Shown here in pieces: positions 43,196-50,686 of a stretch of DNA of 64,000 nucleotides. Origin of the DNA: an uncultured Bacteroides sp. Lineage in GTDB: Bacteria; Bacteroidota; Bacteroidia; Bacteroidales; Bacteroidaceae. The DNA lies in NCBI GenBank assembly GCA_937890825.1, contig CALADS010000068.1, forward strand, positions 248,001 to 312,000, read 5' to 3'. Position numbers and translations under genes: made by a program. Position 1 is the first letter of the stretch. Every line of letters starts with the position of its first letter. The notes under the pieces are model-generated. The model saw only the letters and a program-made list of their open reading frames with translations. It made no database searches and was not told the origin of the DNA.

Positions 43196-43939
43196 ATGAA
43201 GATTCTGATAAATCCTACATATGAACATTTACGTAGATTTATAGAAAATATACCGAATATTTTTGAAAAGGAAGGACGTATCATTTATTCTGGGCGTAAT
43301 CTCATTAAAGTGATGAAGGTAGGGGATGTGGAGATTAATGTGAAGCGCTACGGCATACCGGCTCTATTCAATAGAATCGTGTACTCTTACTTCCGTACTC
43401 CTAAGGGGCAACGGGCTTTCGAATACCCCTCCCGCTTGCTGGAAAAGGGCTTCGAAACTCCTATGCCCATAGCTTATATAGAACAGCGGCAGTTTGGCCT
43501 GATAAAGTATTCGTATTTTGTGAGTATGCAGTCGTCCTGCAGCCGTAATTTCTATGAGTTTGGCAATGCGGATGTGGAAGATTGCAAAGATATTCTAACT
43601 GAGTTTGCACGCTATACAGCTCGTTTGCATCAGGCAGGAATTATGCATTGCGATTATTCGCCGGGTAATATTTTGTTTGATAAAATCAACGGGAAATATC
43701 ATTTTGTATTGGTAGATATCAATCGGATGAGTTTTGGCAAGATTGGGGTGGAAACTGGTTGTGCCAATTTCGCTCGTCTATGGGGACAGATACCCTTTTT
43801 TGAGTACTTGGCTAGGGAGTATGCCCGTGCCCGTGGGGCGGATGAAGATTATTGTGTAGAGCGGGTGTTGTTCTACCGGAAGAGATTTTGGAGATATTTT
43901 GCCAAGAAACATATTGTTAAATATAAGCTGGAGTTATAA
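43196..43939 (+). CDS. LPS core kinase, Kdo/WaaP-RfaY family
   Basis: Protein-kinase-like fold enzyme that phosphorylates an LPS core sugar (247 aa). The glycine-rich/Lys segment is near residues 25-55 (VMKVGDVEINVKRYG). The catalytic loop is HCDYSPGNILF (about 150-160) and the metal-binding DFG equivalent is LVDINRMSFG. It overlaps the next gene by 1 bp. Phosphorylation of Kdo or a neighbouring sugar is the likely role; which sugar is unknown. Together with the following genes it points to phosphate-rich core decoration. Confidence 0.88.
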   Translation: MKILINPTYEHLRRFIENIPNIFEKEGRIIYSGRNLIKVMKVGDVEINVKRYGIPALFNRIVYSYFRTPKGQRAFEYPSRLLEKGFETPMPIAYIEQRQFGLIKYSYFVSMQSSCSRNFYEFGNADVEDCKDILTEFARYTARLHQAGIMHCDYSPGNILFDKINGKYHFVLVDINRMSFGKIGVETGCANFARLWGQIPFFEYLAREYARARGADEDYCVERVLFYRKRFWRYFAKKHIVKYKLEL

Positions 43940-44991
43940 TGCGTATCGTATTATTTTGTGAAAATAAGTATGCCGTTGATATCTTGTATCCCATTTATCA
44001 AGAGGCCATGAAGGAGGGCGACAACCAGGTGCTCTGGTATGTACACCTGCCAAAGATTCCTGAGTTTCCTTTGAAGGAACAGGTGGATTATACGCATTCC
44101 ATGCAAACAGTATATGATTTTTCGCCCGAAGCCATTTATGTACCTGGCAATATCGTGCCGTATTATTTACCAGGGGTAAAGATTCAGGTATTCCATGGCT
44201 ATGCAGCCGAGAAAAAAGACCATTGGGTGATACGTCGGTATTTCGACCTTTATCTTACACAGGGGCCTTTCTTTACGCAGAAGTTTACGGAACTGTCGCA
44301 CAAGTATGGTGATTTTGAGGTGAAAGAGACAGGTTGGCCAAAGCAAGACTGGATAAAAAAACATTGGCACGATTTCGATCAGGAGCGTGAAAAACTTCTG
44401 AAAGAACATGGACGTAAGCAAATCGTATTGTATGCTCCTACTTTTTCACCTTCTTTAACTTCTCTCCCTGCATTAAAAGATGCTTTAGTGCATTTAGTGA
44501 AAGAGAAGGATATTGTCTTATTACTGAAGTTTCATCCGCTCACCAGTCAAGAGTGGATAGATGTTTATAAGCAGTTGGCCGAACAGGAAGAACATATCGT
44601 GTGGATCGATGATTTCAATGTGACCAAATATCAGTTGATGGCTGATGTCATGATTAGTGATACGTCTTCTACCGTATATGAATTTCTGTTGTTAGGGCGA
44701 CCGGTGGTTACTTATCGTACGATTGCTAAAGATATTTATTGGACTAATATAACCGAGGTAGACCAATTGTCAGAGGCTTTTGAAGCGGCTCAGCATAATG
44801 AAGAAGATATTGCGCGCAGGCGATGGGTGGTAGAACACTATGACCCTTATTTGGATGGCAAAGTATGCAGGCGTATGTTGGAAGCTGCTGCCGATTATAT
44901 ACGTCGGCATGGGGTGCCCCGCGAACGTAAACTGAACCTTTGGCGGAAATACACCAGCATCAAGCGTTTTGGCAGAATCAAGAGACAATGA
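43939..44991 (+). CDS. CDP-glycerol:glycerophosphotransferase family protein (TagB/TagF-like)
   Basis: Transfers a phospho-alcohol from a CDP-activated donor to a glycan in the Glyphos_transf family (350 aa). Family landmarks are the EAIYVPGNIVPYYLPGVK entry strand, FHGYAAEKKDHW and the ETGWPKQDW motif. Later come IVLYAPTFSPS, LLKFHPLTSQEW (conserved Lys and His) and the DVMISDTSSTVYEFLLLGRPVV motif (about 233-254). In Gram-positive bacteria these act on teichoic acids. Here the gene is between a Kdo-type kinase and an aminotransferase/cytidylyltransferase pair, so the donor may be a CDP-amino-alcohol rather than CDP-glycerol. This is inferred from context. Confidence 0.88.
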   Translation: MRIVLFCENKYAVDILYPIYQEAMKEGDNQVLWYVHLPKIPEFPLKEQVDYTHSMQTVYDFSPEAIYVPGNIVPYYLPGVKIQVFHGYAAEKKDHWVIRRYFDLYLTQGPFFTQKFTELSHKYGDFEVKETGWPKQDWIKKHWHDFDQEREKLLKEHGRKQIVLYAPTFSPSLTSLPALKDALVHLVKEKDIVLLLKFHPLTSQEWIDVYKQLAEQEEHIVWIDDFNVTKYQLMADVMISDTSSTVYEFLLLGRPVVTYRTIAKDIYWTNITEVDQLSEAFEAAQHNEEDIARRRWVVEHYDPYLDGKVCRRMLEAAADYIRRHGVPRERKLNLWRKYTSIKRFGRIKRQ

Positions 44992-45024
44992 ACAGAATAA
45001 AAAAAGAATATAATTAAGGAAGTT

Positions 45025-46071
45025 ATGAAGTCATATGTTTTTCCGGGAAATATAGAAGACTCAATTCTCCAGATAGGAGGAAAGCCTTTTCCTTATATGC
45101 GTACGGCACAGTTTTCTGAAATAGTGAAAGATTGCGAACGTATGCTGTTGCAACTTATCAATTGTCCGGATGGCCGCGTCATCTTTTATACTGCTTCGGG
45201 TACAGGTGCCATGGATGCGGTGGTATCCGGCTATGTATCTACTTTTAAGAAAGCTTTTATTATAGCAGGTGGTTCTTTCGGCTATCGTTGGAAGAGTCTC
45301 TGTGAATACTATAATTGTCCGAATGAGGTCTTCGAAGTGCCTTTTGCCTGTGATATCGATTACGATGAGCTGGAGAAACGAGTTTGCCAGTCGCGTCCGG
45401 ATGTTTTTTTGTGTCAACATCATGAAACCTCTACTGGGCAATTATTTGATTTGGCCAAGATTTCTGCCATTTGTCAGAAATATCATGTCTCGCTGGTAGT
45501 AGACGTGATCAGTTCTTTCCTTGCCGATGAATTGGATATGCAGGCCTTAGGTATAGATATCTGCATCACCAGTAGCCAGAAAGGTTTGAATATTGCGCCG
45601 GGACTGTCTTTCCTGTTTCTTTCGCCTAAGGTACTGAAGCGGGATTTTTCTCATCGCTCTTATTACTTCGATTTTCAGGAGAATTTAAAGAATCTGGAGC
45701 GCGGACAGACACCGTATAGTCCGGCTACAACCTTATTCCTTCAGCTGCATGCTCGTTTAAAGCAAGATGTAGCCATCGGTGTAGATGCCATCATCGCATC
45801 GGTACGCGAGAAAGCACTTTATTTCCGCACCTTGTGCAGGCAGTATGGCTGGGAGGTGCCGGCAGAAGTCCCTTCAAATTGTATTACCGGATTCTTTGTA
45901 CCTCGGAATGGCGATATTCTGTTTAAAGAACTGCTGAAAGAGGATATTTTTATCATGCCGGGCGGTACTCCGAATTATTTCAGAGTTTCTCATTTAGGCG
46001 TTCAGACGCATGAGGATTTAGATGATCTGGCCCGACGAATTAAAGAAATAGAAAATCTTAAATCGAAATAG
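45025..46071 (+). CDS. Class V PLP-dependent aminotransferase
   Basis: Transaminase of the alanine-glyoxylate / AEP-pyruvate type (348 aa). Landmarks in order: YTASGTGAMDAVVSGY, GGSFGYRWKSLCEYY, HHETSTGQLFDLAKIS, VVDVISSF (PLP-ring Asp) and the PLP lysine in SSQKGLN (about 191). The carboxylate-binding Arg fits NYFRVSHLG near the C-terminus. Class V enzymes of this type act on small molecules, not on nucleotide sugars. Only 2 bp separate it from a cytidylyltransferase, so its product is probably the alcohol phosphate (or phosphonate) to be activated. Transamination of dihydroxyacetone phosphate to serinol phosphate, as I recall for a Campylobacter capsule enzyme, is one possibility. Confidence 0.88.
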   Translation: MKSYVFPGNIEDSILQIGGKPFPYMRTAQFSEIVKDCERMLLQLINCPDGRVIFYTASGTGAMDAVVSGYVSTFKKAFIIAGGSFGYRWKSLCEYYNCPNEVFEVPFACDIDYDELEKRVCQSRPDVFLCQHHETSTGQLFDLAKISAICQKYHVSLVVDVISSFLADELDMQALGIDICITSSQKGLNIAPGLSFLFLSPKVLKRDFSHRSYYFDFQENLKNLERGQTPYSPATTLFLQLHARLKQDVAIGVDAIIASVREKALYFRTLCRQYGWEVPAEVPSNCITGFFVPRNGDILFKELLKEDIFIMPGGTPNYFRVSHLGVQTHEDLDDLARRIKEIENLKSK

Positions 46072-46073
46072 TT

Positions 46074-46568
46074 ATGAATAAGAAGAAAGTAAGAGTATTT
46101 ACATCCGGAAGTTTTGATTTGTTCCATATCGGTCACCTGAACATCTTGGAACGGTCTGCCGCTTTGGGTGATGAACTCATAGTGGGAGTAAGTACGGACG
46201 AACTGATCCAGCATTATAAGGGGATGCCTCCCATCATTCCTTTTGAGCAGCGCTTTCGTATTATTTCTTCTTTGAAATGCGTGACGAAGGCTGTAAAGCA
46301 GGTGAAACTGACAGAAATAGCCCAATTGCAGCGTGAAGATATAGATATAGTGACTATCGGCGACGATTGGGAAAACAAGTATCTGGAAGGGTTGGAATGG
46401 ATGAAGCAACAACCTGGCAAGAAAGTAGTTTATTTCCCTTATACTCCAGGGGTAAGTACCACGGGTATCAAGAAAAAAATTATAGAAAGTACCAACGAAA
46501 TTATTGCGGCCGCCTTACAACGTGAGGCTGAATTGGATTATAACTGGCCGGAAGATGAAAGGAAATAA
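46074..46568 (+). CDS. TagD-like cytidylyltransferase
   Basis: Nucleotidyltransferase of the glycerol-3-phosphate / ethanolamine-phosphate cytidylyltransferase family (164 aa). The CTP-binding HIGH-type motif is FTSGSFDLFHIGHLN (residues 9-23) and the second nucleotide motif is TPGVSTTGIKK (about 128-138). It should make a CDP-activated phospho-alcohol. It lies 2 bp after the class V aminotransferase and downstream of a Glyphos_transf protein. The C-terminal tail is about 30 residues longer than in minimal TagD. Confidence 0.9.
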   Translation: MNKKKVRVFTSGSFDLFHIGHLNILERSAALGDELIVGVSTDELIQHYKGMPPIIPFEQRFRIISSLKCVTKAVKQVKLTEIAQLQREDIDIVTIGDDWENKYLEGLEWMKQQPGKKVVYFPYTPGVSTTGIKKKIIESTNEIIAAALQREAELDYNWPEDERK

Positions 46569-46591
46569 GCTACGTTTAATTTAAATCATTG

Positions 46592-47392
46592 ATGAAAATG
46601 TTAGTCTCATTATTGATATCTACATATAACTGGAAAGAGGCTCTTTCTCTTTGCCTTTATAGCGTTTTGGCGCAGACTGTGAAGCCTGCAGAAATTCTGA
46701 TAGCCGATGATGGCTCTCGCGAGGATACGCGGCAGATGATAGAGGAAGTGAGAAAGAAGACTGACATACCCATTGTACACGTGTGGCATGAAGACAAGGG
46801 ATTTCGTCTTTCTGCTATCCGTAATCGTACAATCGCGCAAGCTAAAGGGGAATATATTATACAGATAGATGGCGACATTATTCTGGACCGGCATTTTATT
46901 GCCGATCATCTGGAGTTGGCCGAGAAAGGATATTTTGTATGTGGTAGCAGAGTGCTGCTGGGTAAAACGTATTCAAGCCGTCTGCTGAAAGGTCTGGAAA
47001 CTCATCCGGCTAAATTTAAGCAAGATTATCGCTTTATGTTGAATGGCTTTCGTTCCAGAATATTGCGTAAATATTTGGCCAAACGCTATGCCAAGAATAG
47101 TATGTTGCGTATCAGAGGGTGTAACATGGCCTTTTGGAAAGAGGACTTGTTGCGGGTGAACGGTTACAATGAGACACTCGAAATGTGGGGACAGGAAGAT
47201 GTGGAAATCTCTTATCGGTTGCTCCATGCAGGGGTTCGAAAGAAACAGCTGAAGATGGGAGGAGTTCAATTCCACCTTTATCATAAGTTTGCTTCAAGAG
47301 AGAATTTGGAGTTTCATGAACAGGTCTTGAAGAGTGTGATTGAAAATAAAACGGTGTGGTGTGAGAATGGTATTGTTAAACAGAAACGGTAG
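46592..47392 (+). CDS. Glycosyltransferase family 2 with galactosyltransferase-type C-terminal motif
   Basis: GT-A transferase (266 aa from ATG 46592). The nucleotide-binding start is SLLISTYNWKEALSLCLYSV and the first Asp pair is LIADDGS. The metal-binding DXD is QIDGDIILD (about 90-98). The Glyco_transf_7C-type acceptor motif is GCNMAFWKEDLLRVNGYNE followed by WGQEDVEISYRLL. It has no membrane segment. It follows the cytidylyltransferase by 23 bp. Confidence 0.92.
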   Translation: MKMLVSLLISTYNWKEALSLCLYSVLAQTVKPAEILIADDGSREDTRQMIEEVRKKTDIPIVHVWHEDKGFRLSAIRNRTIAQAKGEYIIQIDGDIILDRHFIADHLELAEKGYFVCGSRVLLGKTYSSRLLKGLETHPAKFKQDYRFMLNGFRSRILRKYLAKRYAKNSMLRIRGCNMAFWKEDLLRVNGYNETLEMWGQEDVEISYRLLHAGVRKKQLKMGGVQFHLYHKFASRENLEFHEQVLKSVIENKTVWCENGIVKQKR

Positions 47393-47400
47393 AGCTGGTA

Positions 47401-48648
47401 ATGGCGAAGAATAAAATAGCTTTTATTGTAACCGGTTATGGAAAGGAGGTTAATGGAGGTACCGAACAGCATTGTAGAATGTTGGCCGAGAGGCTGGTAG
47501 ATGAGTATGAAGTAGAAGTGTTGACCACCTGTGTGAAGGATTATTCGAAAGGTGAAAACGAACTTCCTGAAGGTGCAGTCCTTATGAATGGGGTATGTGT
47601 CCGTAGATTCAAAGTTGCACCCGAGTTGCCCGAGTTACATGCTTGTTTTATTCGCAAATCTAAGTGGATTCGCAGATTGAGAAAGTGGCTTTATCAAGTA
47701 GGCCTGTTGCGTTTTTGTGCCAGTATACATCCGGTGTGGACCTCTATGCAGGAGTGGGAGGATAAAGTGATGAAAAGCTATGTGTTTTATTCCCCGGATT
47801 TGCTGGCTTATGTAGAGCAGCATAAGGATGAGTATAAGGCTTTTATCCCGATAAATATATCTTATCCCTTGGCTTATTATGTTGCGATATCAGTGCCGGA
47901 AAAAACGCTTCTTATTCCTACGATGCATTATGAAAGTTCTACTTTTCGAGCTATCTATTCCAAAGTATTTACCCGTGTGGCCTACATTGGCTTTAATACC
48001 GGGGCCGAACAATCGTTGGCAGAGCATATATTCAGCAGAAAGCGTATGTCTGCCCATGGCATTATCAGTGTGGGAATTGAGCAGAGTGTAGATGCAGATT
48101 GGAAAGAGGTGAAAGAGAAATATCAGTTGCCCGAAGAATACCTGTTGTATGTGGGAAGAGTGGATGCTGGAAAATTGCATCACATAATTCAATACTATTT
48201 AAGCTATAAGAAAAAATATCCTGCTTCTGCCCTTAAACTGGTATTGGTAGGTGGTCTTTTCTCTCAACCCGTAGTTCATCCGGATATTATTTATACAGGC
48301 TTTGTGACCGATGCCGAGAAGTATGCTATTATTCAGCATGCCAAGGTATTGGTAAATCCTTCTAAATTTGAAAGTTTGTCTCTTATCCTGTTAGAGGGAA
48401 TGAGTCGTGGAAAGCCTATGCTGGTCAATGGAAATTGTGCCGTGCTGAAAGAACACTGTGTGAACAGCCAGGGAGCTGTTCAGTATTATACCGGAAAGCG
48501 AAGTTTCATTGATGCACTGCATCGCATGGAAAACTCAGAGGAGTGGAGGAAGTCTATAGCTTCTAAATCTGTTAGTTATGTTCGGGATAATTATGACTGG
48601 TCCATTATTATGCCTCGTTTAAAGCGGGCCATAGAAGTAATAGGGTGA
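47401..48648 (+). CDS. Glycosyltransferase family 4, tandem copy 1
   Basis: GT-B transferase (415 aa). It opens with FIVTGYGKEVNGGTEQHCRML. The donor half has LLYVGRVDAGKLHHIIQYYL and the acidic motif PSKFESLSLILLEGMSRGKPMLV (about 320-342). It is clearly related along its length to the next gene, including the unusual VPEKTLLIPTMHYESSTFRAIYSK middle segment, so the pair arose by duplication. The two probably add successive or alternative sugars. Confidence 0.92.
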   Translation: MAKNKIAFIVTGYGKEVNGGTEQHCRMLAERLVDEYEVEVLTTCVKDYSKGENELPEGAVLMNGVCVRRFKVAPELPELHACFIRKSKWIRRLRKWLYQVGLLRFCASIHPVWTSMQEWEDKVMKSYVFYSPDLLAYVEQHKDEYKAFIPINISYPLAYYVAISVPEKTLLIPTMHYESSTFRAIYSKVFTRVAYIGFNTGAEQSLAEHIFSRKRMSAHGIISVGIEQSVDADWKEVKEKYQLPEEYLLYVGRVDAGKLHHIIQYYLSYKKKYPASALKLVLVGGLFSQPVVHPDIIYTGFVTDAEKYAIIQHAKVLVNPSKFESLSLILLEGMSRGKPMLVNGNCAVLKEHCVNSQGAVQYYTGKRSFIDALHRMENSEEWRKSIASKSVSYVRDNYDWSIIMPRLKRAIEVIG

Positions 48649-48654
48649 TTTGTT

Positions 48655-49899
48655 ATGAAAGAGAAAGTAGCTTTTGTAGTTGTACGATACGGTAAAGATA
48701 TCAATGGTGGTGCAGAATACCATTGTCAGATGCTGGCAGAGCGGTTGGTCAATGATTATGATGTAGAAGTACTGACTACCTGTGTACGGCAGGTATCTAC
48801 CGGTGAGAATTTCTATCCGGAAGGCGAGGAGCGCTGGAATGGGGTGTTGATACGGCGGTTCAAGGCAGACCCCGTGCAACCGCAACAGGCAGCCTATTAT
48901 GCTCGTCAGGCTAAGCCGGCTCGTCGTTTTCGTCGTTTTCTGTATCAGCTGGGGCTGTTGCAGGTTGTAACTCGCTTTGTACCTGTGTGGCACTACAAAG
49001 AAGCAGCTGAAGTGAAGGCTATGAACGCCAGTATGTTTTTTTCGTCAGCTTTGAATGCCTTTATTGCGGCTCATAAAGAAGAGTACAAAGCCTTTATAGC
49101 TATGTCTCTAGATTATCCTACGTTTTATTATACAGCATTGGCTGCGGGAGAAAAGACAGTGGCCATACCCACGATGCATGAGGTAGGTATATCTTTCCGT
49201 TCGTTGCTGACACTTGCCATCTCTCGGATAGCTTATATAGGTTTTAATACGGGAGAGGAGCAAAAGCTGGGTAAGCGTATTTTTGGCAAAGCCATACAGT
49301 CGTGTGGCATTATCAGTGTGGGTATAGAAACACCCGATGCTGCCGACTGGAATGAAGTGCAGAGAAAGTTTCAATTGCCTGAAAGGTATTTGTTGTATGT
49401 GGGACGGATTACAAAGGTGAAGTTGTATCGTCTGTTGCCTTATTTTCTGCAATATAAGAAGAGATATCCGGCTTCTGCTTTGAGGTTGGTGCTGTTGGGG
49501 GGAATCACCGACGAGGTAGAAAAAGTGATGAATGAGCATGTGCTATATACAGGTTTTGTGAGTGATGAAGAGAAGATGGCTATCCTTCAACATGCCGAAA
49601 TAGTAGTCAATCCTTCCAACGGCGAGAGTTTGTCTTTGATACTGCTAGAGGCGATGAATCAAGGAAAACCGATGCTGGTTAATGGACATTGCAAGGTGCT
49701 TAAAGAGCATTGCTTTAAAAGTGATTGGGCTGCTTTTTATTATATGAGTCAAAGGGATTTTAATCAAAAATTACATCAGTTGGAATCTTCTGCAGAGTTG
49801 CGTAGCCAAATGGGTAACAAAGGGATGGCTTATGTACAGAAGAATTATAATTGGAATTTGATTATGACGCGTTTGAAACAAGCAATTAATAGAATCTAG
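48655..49899 (+). CDS. Glycosyltransferase family 4, tandem copy 2
   Basis: Paralogue of the preceding gene (414 aa), starting 6 bp after it. Shared landmarks are VVRYGKDINGGAEYHCQML, TVAIPTMHEVGISFRSLLT, LLYVGRITKVKLYRLLPYFL and PSNGESLSLILLEAMNQGKPMLV. The acceptor half differs more than the donor half, which fits the same or similar sugar donor with a different acceptor. Stop codon and next start are 1 bp apart. Confidence 0.92.
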   Translation: MKEKVAFVVVRYGKDINGGAEYHCQMLAERLVNDYDVEVLTTCVRQVSTGENFYPEGEERWNGVLIRRFKADPVQPQQAAYYARQAKPARRFRRFLYQLGLLQVVTRFVPVWHYKEAAEVKAMNASMFFSSALNAFIAAHKEEYKAFIAMSLDYPTFYYTALAAGEKTVAIPTMHEVGISFRSLLTLAISRIAYIGFNTGEEQKLGKRIFGKAIQSCGIISVGIETPDAADWNEVQRKFQLPERYLLYVGRITKVKLYRLLPYFLQYKKRYPASALRLVLLGGITDEVEKVMNEHVLYTGFVSDEEKMAILQHAEIVVNPSNGESLSLILLEAMNQGKPMLVNGHCKVLKEHCFKSDWAAFYYMSQRDFNQKLHQLESSAELRSQMGNKGMAYVQKNYNWNLIMTRLKQAINRI

Positions 49900-49900
49900 C

Positions 49901-50686
49901 ATGAATAAGAAGGATATAGTGGTGGTAATACCGGTCTATAAGAGCAGTTTAACCGATTGGGAAGCTGTTTCGTTGAGGCAGTGTGTACGTGTGTTGCATG
50001 CGTATACATTGGTGCTGATAAAACCAGCCAGTTTAGATGTGGATTATCTTCTTGCTGATTACCCGATGTTAGGTGTAGAAGAATTTCCGGATGCTTGTTT
50101 TTCCAGTTTGAATGCTTATAACAAGCTTGTTTTGGATGCGAATTTTTATCGTAGGTTCAGTACGTATACGTATTTGTTGATTTATCAATTGGATGCCTAC
50201 GTCTTTAAAGATGAATTATTGGATTGGGCTGCTAAAGGATATGATTATATCGGAGCACCTTGGCTACCTTTACATCAATGTACCCGGAATTGGAAGATTG
50301 CTGTCAAACGCTATTTTCATCGCTTGTTTCATCACAGTTTGGAATTGAGGCGATGGAAGTATATAGAATTTGAGGTGGGTAACGGGGGACTTTCTTTGCG
50401 AAAGGTTGATAAGATGATTCAAGTTACGCATCATTACCGGAAGGTTATCGCAGCGTTACTGGCAGATAATCAGCCGTTTTATCCCGAAGATGTGTTGCTC
50501 TTTGTAGAAATCCGCGACCGGAAATATCGCTTGTCTACGCCCGATTATCGGGAAGCTATGCATTTCTCCCTGGAAATCGGAGCGGATTGGGCCTATGAAA
50601 GCATGGGCCGACAGTTGCCTTTTGGGTGTCATGCCTGGTATCTGAAGGATAATTATCCTTTTTGGTCGGCTTTTATCGGCAGTTAA
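49901..50686 (+). CDS. DUF5672 family protein, probable glycosyltransferase
   Basis: Protein of 261 aa resembling DUF5672. It has the strand VVVIPVYKSSLTDWEAVSL, a DXD-like LLIYQLDAYVF (about 96-106), DYIGAPWLPLH and FEVGNGGLSLRKVDKM (about 156-171), the pattern of GT-A enzymes. It is the last gene of the plus-strand run that starts at 40402. Its end overlaps the minus-strand LTA-synthase-like gene by 14 bp, and no terminator separates them. Confidence 0.8.
   Translation: MNKKDIVVVIPVYKSSLTDWEAVSLRQCVRVLHAYTLVLIKPASLDVDYLLADYPMLGVEEFPDACFSSLNAYNKLVLDANFYRRFSTYTYLLIYQLDAYVFKDELLDWAAKGYDYIGAPWLPLHQCTRNWKIAVKRYFHRLFHHSLELRRWKYIEFEVGNGGLSLRKVDKMIQVTHHYRKVIAALLADNQPFYPEDVLLFVEIRDRKYRLSTPDYREAMHFSLEIGADWAYESMGRQLPFGCHAWYLKDNYPFWSAFIGS

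Noticed and set aside
43939..46568. A complete aminoethylphosphonate biosynthesis pathway
   Set aside because: No PEP mutase or phosphonopyruvate decarboxylase gene is present; only the aminotransferase resembles that pathway. A phosphonate made elsewhere in the genome cannot be excluded.
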